A stretch of DNA of 64,000 bases from Marinoscillum sp964351625 (GTDB taxonomy: Bacteria > Bacteroidota > Bacteroidia > Cytophagales > Cyclobacteriaceae). The position numbers were made by a program, and so were the translations under genes. The notes under the pieces were generated by a model. That model was not told where the DNA came from. It worked only from the letters and a program-made list of their open reading frames with translations, and searched no databases. The stretch covers positions 496,001 to 560,000 of the forward strand of contig CAYGOV010000001.1 in NCBI GenBank assembly GCA_964351625.1. The letters run 5' to 3'. Below, one piece after another: positions 9,605 through 18,174 of the stretch. Position 1 is the first letter of the stretch, and each line of letters opens with the position of its first letter.

Positions 9605-9736
9605 ACCTATGCGTTTCAAAAGACTTGGAGAGACAGTATTGAATCTGCTAAATCTCCTTTGAATAGAATTTTATCAGAATTAGAAGCAATCATGTCCATT
9701 ACCCTTGGCAAACAGGGACTTAAACCGAAAATATGA
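9605..9736 (+). other. Open in-frame tail between GH10 and symporter genes
   Basis: After the GH10 TAG stop, the same frame stays open for 43 codons (TYAFQKTWRDSIE at the start, GLKPKI at the end). It stops at a TGA that overlaps the symporter ATG as ATGA. The amino-acid composition looks coding-like, but no start with a good context is seen and I do not recognise the peptide. It may be the scar of a deleted gene or chance. Confidence 0.3.
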
Positions 9737-11181
9737 ACACAATTCCTAAAATTTCAACCATTGAAAAAATCGGATACTCGCTCGGAGATCTTGCGGCAAA
9801 TCTGGTGTTTCAAACGCTAGTTACCTATCTGGCTTACTTCTATACAGACATTTATGGACTAGATACTAGCGATGCATCATTGATCATTCTTTCTGTAGGG
9901 TTGATTGCTGCATTTGTCTTCAATCCAATCATCGGAGTATTAGCCGACAGGACAAGCACAAAATGGGGGAAATTTAGGCCTTGGATACTTTGGACTGCAG
10001 TTCCGCTTGGGGTGATTGCATTATTGGCATTTAGCACGCCAGATTTTAGTTACAAGGGCAAGTTTATCTATGCAGCCGTGACGTATACCTTTTTACTATT
10101 GCTCTACGCTGCAAATAACCTCCCATATTCCGCATTGAGTGGTGTTATTACTGGTGATATGGCTGATCGCAACAGTGTATCTGCTTATCGTTTTGTAGCG
10201 GTGATGTTTGCCCAATTTTTTGTTCAGGTTTTCATGTACCCTTTGATTTTGTCGGTAGGAGATGGGGATAAGGCCGTAGGTATTGAAAGCGTAATGACAT
10301 GGCTTGCTATTATAGGTACTGTGATGTTACTCATTACATTTTTCACTACGCGCGAAAGGGTGGTTCCCAGTATTGATCAAAAATCCAGTTTGAAGGATGA
10401 TCTGGCCGACCTCTTTAGGAATAAACCATGGGTAATTATACTATCGTGTACCGCATTGATATTCATCACCTTGGCAATGAAAGGTGGATCTTACGTCTAT
10501 TATTTTGAAAACTATGTTGACAAAGAAAGTCTAGCTTCATTTATTAAACCTGTATTGAATGCATTGGCAAGTGTGGGGGTTAACTTTTTCGGAGAAGACC
10601 CTGTATCTGCAGGTTTTGGTCTCTTCAATGCAGGTGGGATCATTTTTATGATAGTCGGAATTACCCTTTCTAAAAGACTGGCCGATAAGTATGGCAAGAG
10701 AGATGTGTTTTCAAGTGCATTATTTGTTTCCACTATTTTCATAGCACTCTTTGTGTTTTTTCCGTCTGATTCTGTTTTGCTCATGTTTGGGAGCCAAATA
10801 TTACATGGATTTTTCTATGGGATCACCATTCCGCTACTCTGGGCGATGATAGCTGATGTAGCGGATTTCTCCGAATGGAAAAACAATAGACGTGCTACTG
10901 GCATCATATTTTCAGCCATGATGATAGGGCTGAAAGGAGGCCTTAGCATCGGGAGTGCACTTGTCGCATCTATTCTCGGATTCTACAATTATGTACCAAA
11001 GGAGCGGATCGATTCAACTTTTATTGGACAACCTGAGAGTGCAATTTTTGGAACTAAGCTGCTTGTCAGTATTTATCCATCTATTCCCTTTTTAATATGT
11101 ATCGGGCTTCTTTTCTTCTATGAAATAAATAAGCAAAAGGAAACAGAGATAGAAGCGGATTTGAAACAAAGAAGAGGCTAG
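9733..11181 (+). CDS. GPH-family sugar:cation symporter (xyloside transporter)
   Basis: A 482-residue integral membrane protein of the glycoside-pentoside-hexuronide:cation symporter family (MelB/XynP type), with about twelve transmembrane helices. KIGYSLGDLAANLVFQ at the N-terminus and DRTSTKWGKFRPWILW after helix 2 are family signatures. A hydrophilic insert around residues 255-290, between helices 7 and 8, is common in Bacteroidetes members. It probably carries xylose, xylobiose or a uronate-bearing oligosaccharide over the inner membrane. It sits 13 bp before a GH43 lacking a signal peptide, which would act on the imported sugar. The exact substrate is inference. Confidence 0.9.
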   Translation: MNTIPKISTIEKIGYSLGDLAANLVFQTLVTYLAYFYTDIYGLDTSDASLIILSVGLIAAFVFNPIIGVLADRTSTKWGKFRPWILWTAVPLGVIALLAFSTPDFSYKGKFIYAAVTYTFLLLLYAANNLPYSALSGVITGDMADRNSVSAYRFVAVMFAQFFVQVFMYPLILSVGDGDKAVGIESVMTWLAIIGTVMLLITFFTTRERVVPSIDQKSSLKDDLADLFRNKPWVIILSCTALIFITLAMKGGSYVYYFENYVDKESLASFIKPVLNALASVGVNFFGEDPVSAGFGLFNAGGIIFMIVGITLSKRLADKYGKRDVFSSALFVSTIFIALFVFFPSDSVLLMFGSQILHGFFYGITIPLLWAMIADVADFSEWKNNRRATGIIFSAMMIGLKGGLSIGSALVASILGFYNYVPKERIDSTFIGQPESAIFGTKLLVSIYPSIPFLICIGLLFFYEINKQKETEIEADLKQRRG

Positions 11182-11194
11182 AAACAGAAAGAAA

Positions 11195-12247
11195 ATGGCA
11201 GAGAACGAACATATCAACTTTGAGGAATTAAATCAGAAGGCTATATCACAGCCACTAATCAAAGATCTTTTTTTGGCAGATCCTTCCGCGCACCTTTTTG
11301 ATGGCAAGATTTACATCTATCCAAGTCATGATATAGATGCAGGCGAAGCATTTGACGATTTAGGAAGTCATTTTGCTATGGAAGATTATCATGTCATTTC
11401 CATGGATTCAGTTGATAGTGAGGCACAGGATCATGGTGTTGCATTGCATGTGGATGACGTGAAATGGGCAGAAAGACAAATGTGGGCACCAGATGCGCAG
11501 GAAAAGGATGGAAAATACTATTTATTTTTTCCGGCTAAAGGGTACGATGGAATTTTCAGAATTGGTGTCGCTATTGGTGATTCTCCAGTAGGTCCGTTCA
11601 AATCTCAGCCAGAACCAATTAAAGGTAGCTTTTCCATCGATCCAGCAGTATTCAAGGATAATGACGGAAGTTATTACATGTACTTTGGCGGTCTTTGGGG
11701 GGGGCAATTGCAGCGCTGGCGGACTGGGTCTTTTGTTTCTGATCAACCGGACAGCCCCACTGCACATTTACCAAACAATAATGAGCCCGCTCTATTGCCA
11801 TTCATGGGTAAATTGAGAGATGATCTTTTGGAGTTTGAAGACAAGCCAAGCGAGTTGTTGATTACAGATGAACATGGGGAACCACTACTCGCAGGAGACC
11901 ATAACCGACGATATTTTGAAGGGCCATGGATGCACAAATACAATGGGAAATATTACCTGTCTTATTCTACTGGAGATACTCATTTTCTATGCTATGCCAT
12001 TGGAGATAGTCCATACGGACCTTTCACTTACAAAGGGAAAATCTTGGAGCCTGTGGTAGGTTGGACCACTCATCATTCCATTTTGGAAATAGCCGGCAAA
12101 TGGTACTTGTTTTATCATGACTCATCTCTCTCAAATGGAGTGACTCACTTACGAACAATTAAAGTGACTGAGCTGAAGTATAATGCAGATGGAACCATTC
12201 AAGTCATTGAGCCATATATCGGACTTAGTCAGCCTATTGGGCCATAA
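11195..12247 (+). CDS. Cytoplasmic GH43 beta-xylosidase/arabinofuranosidase
   Basis: A 350-residue GH43 five-bladed propeller with no signal peptide, unlike every other GH43 here, so it should act in the cytoplasm. The general base is Asp29 in FLADPSAHLFDGK, the pKa-modulating aspartate lies in FSIDPAVFKD, and the general acid is in RYFEGPWMHKYNGKYY. Length and motifs fit the GH43_1 type, mostly exo-beta-xylosidases. It is the last gene of the GH3-GH10-symporter-GH43 unit and converges on the LacI gene. The most likely role is hydrolysis of short xylo-oligosaccharides brought in by the adjacent symporter. Confidence 0.9.
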   Translation: MAENEHINFEELNQKAISQPLIKDLFLADPSAHLFDGKIYIYPSHDIDAGEAFDDLGSHFAMEDYHVISMDSVDSEAQDHGVALHVDDVKWAERQMWAPDAQEKDGKYYLFFPAKGYDGIFRIGVAIGDSPVGPFKSQPEPIKGSFSIDPAVFKDNDGSYYMYFGGLWGGQLQRWRTGSFVSDQPDSPTAHLPNNNEPALLPFMGKLRDDLLEFEDKPSELLITDEHGEPLLAGDHNRRYFEGPWMHKYNGKYYLSYSTGDTHFLCYAIGDSPYGPFTYKGKILEPVVGWTTHHSILEIAGKWYLFYHDSSLSNGVTHLRTIKVTELKYNADGTIQVIEPYIGLSQPIGP

Positions 12248-12343
12248 GTCACTTTAGATTCTCTTGATAGAAATCATCAATACAGATGTATTGGAAAAAT
12301 ATAACGGTTCGTAGAGACCTAAATGTCCATTCAAATAATTGAA

Positions 12344-12361
12344 TTTCAACTAAAGTTGAAA
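12344..12361. terminator. Possible bidirectional terminator between GH43 and LacI genes
   Basis: An inverted repeat, TTTCAACT-AA-AGTTGAAA, lies in the 116-bp gap between converging genes. The stem is A/T-rich and short and there is no strong T-run, so termination is only a guess from position. Confidence 0.3.
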
Positions 12362-12363
12362 GG

Positions 12364-13374
12364 TTAGAGCTGTTCTACAGTGGATCCACGTATGATTAAC
12401 TCTGTTGGTAAGATGACAGTCTCAACCTTCTGTTTTTCCTTATTCAGTATATGTTGCGCTGCTATCTGACCCATTTGTACGGCAGGGTGTGAAACTGTCG
12501 TTAACTTGGGTTCTATGATGCTTGCGACAGGGTCATCGTTGAACCCCACTATTTTCAATTCCTGTGGGATTTTTATCAATTTACTTTTAGCCACTTGAAT
12601 TATTGCCACGGCAGAGGTGTCATTCGTACAATAAAAACCATCTGGCCGATCTTCTAAAGAGAGTAGATATTTGCCAATTTCTTCTGCTTCAGCACCATTT
12701 AATAACCTGTTTTCCTTAATCCATTCATGCTTCACTGGTATTCCATTATCCTCAAGCGCAGCTAGGAAACCTCTTTTTCTTTCACGGTATATGAATCTAG
12801 ATTGTGAACCTCCTATATGCGCTAGCTTTTTGCATCCCTGATCGATTAGGTGCTTTGTTGCCTTATATGATGCTTCGTAATTATCGATGATTATACGATC
12901 AACACCTGTTTTTTCGGGTGCACGATCGACGAAAACTACTGGTATATGACTAGATAGAAAAGAATCAAAATGATCATAGCTTTTAGATTCCATGGCTAGA
13001 GAGACAATCAGGCCCTCTATTCTCGATTGAAACATTGCGTTGACGTTGTTTATTTCGAGATTATAATCATCACGGGTCTGCGCTATAATTACGTTGTAGC
13101 CTTGGCTGCTAGCTACGGTCTCAACACCGCTGATTACTGAGGAAATAAAAGGACGATTGATCCAAGGGACAATGACACCAATTGAAAATGTTTTTTTACT
13201 TCTTAAGTTGGCAGCAACAGAATTAATTTGGTAACCATTTTCTCTAGCATACACTTGAATTAACTCAGTGGTGGTTTTGCCTATACTTTTATGTCCTTTG
13301 AGAGCCCTGGAAACCGTCGAAGGAGAGACGTTAAATTCCTTGGCTATATCATATATAGTAATCTCTTTACTCAT
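12364..13374 (-). CDS. LacI-family transcriptional regulator
   Basis: A 336-residue repressor-type protein. Residues about 4-50 form the helix-turn-helix and hinge (TIYDIAKEFNVSPSTVSRAL, then VAANLRSKKT). The rest is a periplasmic-binding-protein-like sugar-sensing domain with FSIGVIVPWINRPF and VGFNDDPVASIIEPKLTTV. It is divergent from the SDR-GH115 unit. The palindrome at 13434-13454 is repeated at the GH67/GH3 promoter, so it very likely controls both divergons and itself. The inducer could be a xylo-oligosaccharide or a uronate intermediate; nothing in the sequence decides. Its own promoter is less clear than those of its targets. Confidence 0.93.
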   Translation of the reverse strand: MSKEITIYDIAKEFNVSPSTVSRALKGHKSIGKTTTELIQVYARENGYQINSVAANLRSKKTFSIGVIVPWINRPFISSVISGVETVASSQGYNVIIAQTRDDYNLEINNVNAMFQSRIEGLIVSLAMESKSYDHFDSFLSSHIPVVFVDRAPEKTGVDRIIIDNYEASYKATKHLIDQGCKKLAHIGGSQSRFIYRERKRGFLAALEDNGIPVKHEWIKENRLLNGAEAEEIGKYLLSLEDRPDGFYCTNDTSAVAIIQVAKSKLIKIPQELKIVGFNDDPVASIIEPKLTTVSHPAVQMGQIAAQHILNKEKQKVETVILPTELIIRGSTVEQL

Positions 13375-13433
13375 TAGTCATTTCTAAGTACTAACGCAAT
13401 ATAATTCATATCGATTTGCAACTTTGTTAAAAG

Positions 13434-13454
13434 TTAAACAATCGATTGCGTAAA
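13434..13454. promoter_or_regulatory. LacI-family operator (copy 2) in lacI/SDR divergent promoter
   Basis: TTAAACAATCGATTGCGT plus AAA; this shares 18 bases with the reverse complement of the 6192-6212 site. It is 60 bp upstream of the regulator start and 61 bp upstream of the SDR start. A partial site (CTAACGCAAT, 13391-13400) lies closer to the regulator gene and repeats one half of the operator. Confidence 0.75.
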
Positions 13455-13476
13455 CCACATCTTATGTGTTTATTTG
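13446..13476 (+). promoter_or_regulatory. Promoter of SDR-GH115 unit
   Basis: TTG (13446-13448) from the operator palindrome is followed by exactly 20 bases and TTTATTTG (13469-13476), a one-mismatch match to TAnnTTTG. The geometry is the same as at both promoters of the first operator, which supports it. Confidence 0.5.
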
Positions 13477-13514
13477 TAGGATCTAGAATCTGATTTTTTA
13501 GTAAATATTTCCAT

Positions 13515-14306
13515 ATGAATTTCGAAAATAAGGTTGTGGTTATCACTGGTGGAGCAGGTGTGTTAGGAAGTAGTATGGCAAGGTGTTTTCATGATTTGGG
13601 TTGCCATATATTTTTGATAGACAGAAATCAGGGTGCATTGGATGAGATACTAAGCGAACTGAAAAATGCCCAAGGAAGGATTGGCGATGTTCTTGACGAA
13701 GCATCCTTGCAGGAATTAGCCAAAGAGGTAATCGAGTTATATGGTAAAATTGACATTTTGCTAAATGTGGCAGGAGGCAATGTAGAAGGAGCTACCCAGC
13801 GCGAAGATCAAACCATATTTGACATTGAGCCATCATTGATAAATAAAGCGATTGAGCTAAACCTTCATGGTAGTTTGTATCCTTCTCTTATTTTTGGAAA
13901 ATTGATGGCTGATGCTGGCTCAGGTTGCATTATCAATGTTTCTTCAATGGCCACTTTCAGTGCTATCACCAGAGTTATGGGGTATTCCATTGCCAAATCT
14001 GGTGTCAATTCTCTCACTCAATGGATGGCTTGCGAAATGGCTAGAAATTATGGAGACAAGGTCAGAGTAAATGCAATAGCGCCGGGATTTTTTATCGGAA
14101 ATCAAAATCGTAAACTGCTCATTAATCCAGATGGGAGCTTAACCGCCAGAAGTGAAAAGGTCATCAATAAAACTCCAATGGGACGCTTCGGGACTATTGA
14201 TGAGTTAAATGGAGCTGTGAAATTCTTATGCTCTGACGAAGCATCCTTCATCACAGGTGCAGTCATTCCTATAGATGGAGGTTTCTCAGCATTCAGTGGA
14301 GTTTAG
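13515..14306 (+). CDS. SDR-family oxidoreductase, probable fructuronate reductase (mannonate oxidoreductase)
   Basis: A 263-residue short-chain dehydrogenase with the Rossmann motif VVITGGAGVLGSSMA (about 8-22), the NVAGG loop, catalytic Ser in INVSSMAT, and the YSIAK Tyr-Lys pair. The C-terminal segment RVNAIAPGFFIGNQNRKLL and the GAVIPIDGGF end resemble proteins annotated as D-mannonate oxidoreductase in Bacteroidetes uronate loci. It likely reduces D-fructuronate to D-mannonate with NAD(P)H, feeding UxuA; it is not homologous to the UxuB family. It lies 4 bp before GH115 under the second LacI operator, which supports a uronate role. Substrate is inference. Confidence 0.75.
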   Translation: MNFENKVVVITGGAGVLGSSMARCFHDLGCHIFLIDRNQGALDEILSELKNAQGRIGDVLDEASLQELAKEVIELYGKIDILLNVAGGNVEGATQREDQTIFDIEPSLINKAIELNLHGSLYPSLIFGKLMADAGSGCIINVSSMATFSAITRVMGYSIAKSGVNSLTQWMACEMARNYGDKVRVNAIAPGFFIGNQNRKLLINPDGSLTARSEKVINKTPMGRFGTIDELNGAVKFLCSDEASFITGAVIPIDGGFSAFSGV

Positions 14307-14310
14307 TACT

Positions 14311-17184
14311 ATGAAGTTTTACCATAAAATATCCTTTGTATTAGTATTGGTCTTTTGCCACCTGCTGTCATTTGGCCAATCATTTTTAACTTTTGAAAAG
14401 GTCAAAGGCGGATTTTGTTTGAGTCGACCAAATCAGAAAATTACTATTCTCGTCTCAGATTCGGATCACTCTGGGATTTTAAGGGTAGCAGAGTATCTCA
14501 AGAAGGATTTAGAAGCTGTTACCCAGAACAAGGTTGAGATTGTGAATGCCGTAACTGATAATATGGAAACGGTCATAATCGTTGGCTCATTGGATCAAAG
14601 CCCATTGTTGACTTCATTAATAGAAAAAGGCAAAATCAAACCTGAAAACATTCAGGGCAAATGGGAAAAATTTATCATTCAGCAGGTAAGAGATCCTTTT
14701 TCTGGAATCAAAAATGCACTTGTAATTTCGGGAAGCGACAAACGAGGCACCATCTATGGGATGTTGGAACTGTCTCGTCAGGCAGGCGTGTCTCCTTGGT
14801 ATTATTGGGCTGATGTTCCAGTTGAAAATCACGAAATAATTTATGTAAAACCAGGGACTCATACTTTGGGTGAACCGGATGTGAAGTATCGTGGTATTTT
14901 TATTAACGATGAAGCACCCGCCTTGAGAAGCTGGGCTTCAGAGACCTTTGGAGGCTTCAATCACCAGTTTTACGAGAAGGTTTTCGAACTCATTTTAAGA
15001 AACCGTGGCAATTATCTATGGCCCGCAATGTGGCGTCCAAGTGCCTTTGCTGACGATGATCCAGAAAATGCGAGACTGGCAAATGAACTGGGAATAGTCA
15101 TGTCTACTTCTCACCACGAACCAATGATGCGTGCCCATGATGAATGGAGCCGATATGGAGAAGGCCCGTGGAATTACGAAAGTAATAAAGAACAATTGCA
15201 AGAATTCTGGCGAGGAGGAATTGAGCGAATGGGAGATCATGAAAGTGTGGTCACCGTGGGAATGAGAGGAGATGGAGATGAGGCCATGACGGAAGGCACT
15301 GCCGTAGATCTTATGAAGAAAATCATCTCGGATCAACGAAAAATCATAAGTGAGGTAACGCAGAAACCCGCTACAGAAACCCCTCAAGTTTGGGCGCTTT
15401 ATAAAGAAGTTCAAGATTATTATGACAAAGGACTCAGGGTAGATGACGATATTTTGGTGTTACTCTGTGATGACAATTGGGGTAACATCAGAATCTTACC
15501 AAAACCAGAAGACCTGGATCACGAGGGTGGTTATGGGATTTACTATCACTTTGATTTTGTTGGTGGGCCGGTTTCTTATCGGTGGTTGAATGTGACCCAA
15601 ATCGAACGAGTTTGGGAACAAATGAACCTTGCCTATGAATGGGGAGTGAAGGATCTTTGGATTGTCAATGTGGGTGATATTAAACCCATGGAATTGCCCA
15701 TTAGTTTTTTCCTTGATTTCGCTTGGGATACAGACAAGGCGGCTGATGATTTACCAGATTATTACAACAATTGGGCAGCACAACAATTCGGAAAAGAAAA
15801 TGCAAAAGAAATAGGCGAGATTATCTCATTAAGCACGAAGTATAGCGCTAGACGAACGCCGGAAATGCTCAAGCCAGACACTTACAGTTTGGAAAACTAT
15901 CGTGAGGCTGATCGGGTATTGGAGGAATACGCCAATCTTCTGAAAAGAAGTGAAGTTGCTTATTCCCAATTGGCAGAATCATATAAGTCGGCCTATTACC
16001 AGTTGGTTCATTTTCCAATAGAGGTGCTGAGTAACCTCAATGAAATGTATGTGGCGGTAGGAAAAAATCAGCTTTATGCAAATCAAGGAAGAGCTTCCGC
16101 CAACTCATTCGCCGACCAAGCGAAGGATAATTTTTTTAGAGACGCTGAACTGGCTAATTACTATCATGAATCATTGGCAGATGGAAAATGGAACCACATG
16201 ATGTCTCAGACTCATCTTGGATATACCAGTTGGAACAACCCACCGCGAAATAAGATGCCCGAAGTGACCTATATTCAACCCAATGCTGAGCCGAGATTGG
16301 GCTATGTCGTTGAAAATGGGCAATCGAATCGGTGGTCTAGAGGAGGCCTTTTTAGTCCTTCATTTTCATCCTTCGATCCATTGAATGACCAGCACTACTA
16401 CTTGGAAGTCTTCAACAGTGGAATCGGTGAAATAGCATACAATCTGAACACCCAGGATGACTGGATTAGTTTATCTTCTTCGGGAGCTGTTTTGAAGGAG
16501 GATGTCAAAATATGGGTTAGTATAAATTGGGAAAAAGCTCCGAAAGGAAGTCATAAAGGAGAGCTTGTTTTGAAGAGTTCAAATCAGGAGTTTGTTATCA
16601 AGGTTCCTATTGAAAATGAACAAATAGAGGCAGTTGGTTTTGTGGAAAATGATGGAGTGATTGCAATAGAGGCGAGCAATTTTTCTAAAAAGCAGGATAC
16701 CAAAGAAATTCATTGGACGGTCATTCCTAATATGGGCAAAACAGGGAATGCTATTACGGTAGAACCAGCCAATGCCGCTCGTCAGCAGCCAGGGAAAAAG
16801 ACTCCTTGGCTAGCTTATGATTTCACGTTACTGGATTCAGCAGACCTTAACGTCGAAAGCTACCTATCACCTACACTCAATTATCAGAAAAGCGAAGGAT
16901 TGAAATATGCGATATCCATTGATGACCAAAAACCTTTAATTGTTAACATGCATCAAGGTGAGACACAACCAGATTGGGAGTATCCAGACTGGTGGAATAC
17001 ATCCGTCACGGACCGGATTAAGAAAGGAAAATCAAATCATGGCATAATACCTCCAGGAAAGCACACATTGAAAGTTTGGATGGTCGATCCGGGCGTGGTT
17101 TTTCAGCGATTTGTATTAGATCTCGGTGGGTTGAAGCCAAGTTATTTAGGCCCCCCAGAGAGTAAATATTTTAGTCCAAACTGA
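14311..17184 (+). CDS. GH115 xylan alpha-1,2-glucuronidase
   Basis: A 957-residue GH115 enzyme, which removes (4-O-methyl)glucuronic acid from internal as well as terminal xylose units of polymeric or long xylans, complementing GH67. A signal peptide ending LLSFGQS sends it out of the cytoplasm. Segments typical of the family include KYRGIFINDEAPALRSW, NYLWPAMWRPSAFADDDPENARLANELGIVMSTSHHEPM (read as separate conserved blocks), GMRGDGDEAM and DDNWGNIR. The C-terminal part (about 680-957) forms the beta-sandwich domains of the family, ending in a segment starting GIIPPGKHTLKVWM. The ATG at 14311 was chosen over an upstream frame overlapping the SDR gene. Confidence 0.95.
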   Translation: MKFYHKISFVLVLVFCHLLSFGQSFLTFEKVKGGFCLSRPNQKITILVSDSDHSGILRVAEYLKKDLEAVTQNKVEIVNAVTDNMETVIIVGSLDQSPLLTSLIEKGKIKPENIQGKWEKFIIQQVRDPFSGIKNALVISGSDKRGTIYGMLELSRQAGVSPWYYWADVPVENHEIIYVKPGTHTLGEPDVKYRGIFINDEAPALRSWASETFGGFNHQFYEKVFELILRNRGNYLWPAMWRPSAFADDDPENARLANELGIVMSTSHHEPMMRAHDEWSRYGEGPWNYESNKEQLQEFWRGGIERMGDHESVVTVGMRGDGDEAMTEGTAVDLMKKIISDQRKIISEVTQKPATETPQVWALYKEVQDYYDKGLRVDDDILVLLCDDNWGNIRILPKPEDLDHEGGYGIYYHFDFVGGPVSYRWLNVTQIERVWEQMNLAYEWGVKDLWIVNVGDIKPMELPISFFLDFAWDTDKAADDLPDYYNNWAAQQFGKENAKEIGEIISLSTKYSARRTPEMLKPDTYSLENYREADRVLEEYANLLKRSEVAYSQLAESYKSAYYQLVHFPIEVLSNLNEMYVAVGKNQLYANQGRASANSFADQAKDNFFRDAELANYYHESLADGKWNHMMSQTHLGYTSWNNPPRNKMPEVTYIQPNAEPRLGYVVENGQSNRWSRGGLFSPSFSSFDPLNDQHYYLEVFNSGIGEIAYNLNTQDDWISLSSSGAVLKEDVKIWVSINWEKAPKGSHKGELVLKSSNQEFVIKVPIENEQIEAVGFVENDGVIAIEASNFSKKQDTKEIHWTVIPNMGKTGNAITVEPANAARQQPGKKTPWLAYDFTLLDSADLNVESYLSPTLNYQKSEGLKYAISIDDQKPLIVNMHQGETQPDWEYPDWWNTSVTDRIKKGKSNHGIIPPGKHTLKVWMVDPGVVFQRFVLDLGGLKPSYLGPPESKYFSPN

Positions 17185-17204
17185 AACAATTCGACGAATT
17201 GAAG

Positions 17205-17800
17205 CGCGTTTCCTATTCATTTGATTATTTGCATTATAAAGAACAAAGACAGGAGATAGGCCCCAATTTGTTTTTCTCAATGAAAACGAACAGCGTGGTT
17301 CATCCGCGTAATTGGCATAACAAATGCATAATAATACTGATGCAGTGTCCGACAGATAGACTGGATCAATTGATGCCTTGGAAGCAGTAAAAGAAGAGAT
17401 TGATAATGATGGCACTTATTGAACAAATAGGGTAGCGTGTATCGATTAGGTAGATCAGGTAGTAAAGCTTGTTTTCGAATATGCCAATCAATATGCACTC
17501 GATGCAGCACTCTATTATAGTGATGATCATGCAAGGAGACCCGAAAATTGAGATGGTATTGCATTTCTGGTGAGCAAACAACAAAATAAAAATAATCGAA
17601 TTGAAGAGTTCGGATTCAGGGGCATTGTAAATTGAACTTTCCGAAGAATAAATACACCGAAGCTAGAGAACCCACCTTCGCCATTCTTGGCGTGAAAGTC
17701 AGGATTACAGAATAGAATTTGCTAGTACTTACAAGAGAGGATTAAATAGTTTTTAGGATCATTTTATTCAATGTTTTAGACCTCTCCAGTCCCAGTATTC
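17205..17800 (+). pseudogene. Decayed GH10 xylanase
   Basis: No intact frame exists, but translation (mainly one frame from 17258 to about 17635) aligns in order with the GH10 proteins of this window. RPQFVFLNENE matches APRWFFTDKE. The block from 17342, with SIDALEAVKEEIDNDGTY, matches RVDTWDVVNEAINDDGSY and keeps the catalytic Glu. VKLVFEYANQYALDAALYYSD matches IKLAFEFAHEADPEAQLYYND. EEFGFRGI matches DGIGMQGH. After a frameshift, LGVKVRITE-stop-NLLVL (about 17680-17727) matches the nucleophile strand GVKISITELDLSVL. Several in-frame stops and at least two shifts show an old inactivation. About 40 residues are missing before a last match near 17740. Confidence 0.75.
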
Positions 17801-18174
17801 AATCGGCTAGAAGCAAATTCTATTAGATTAAGTTTAAAATCCAGTTTCTTTTAATATGTTCATTGAATGAGATAATTATTGGATATGTTTCAAATTGAGC
17901 TTTTGAAAGGTTACTTATTTTGATATTTTCATATTATCCCCCTTAAATGTTACCTAGTTATATGCTTCTGTAACATATTGGAATAACCGATAGCCTCTTT
18001 CCTCGATACATTTGTTTTAATCCAAGGAACAGTTCGGATGCTGACTCAGAATTGCTTGAGCCTATATGAACTACTGACATAATAATTACTGAAAAAGTAA
18101 TGCTAGTAGAATTATCACTTTATATAGATCGAGTTTTTTCTGAGAATCAAAAAGTTTAACAAAAGGAAACGAAG
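17801..18174. other. Intergenic, no gene seen
   Basis: A/T-rich stretch between the GH10 pseudogene and the sigma factor. It must hold the sigma-factor promoter, but I see no convincing TTG-N20-TAnnTTTG pair; TTATTTTG near 17930 is the best -7 candidate. No further GH10-like remnants were recognised. Confidence 0.4.

Noticed and set aside
17146..17584. Small overlapping open frames on both strands after GH115
   Set aside because: They cut across the GH10 remnant in unrelated frames; the forward frame with stops is the meaningful one.
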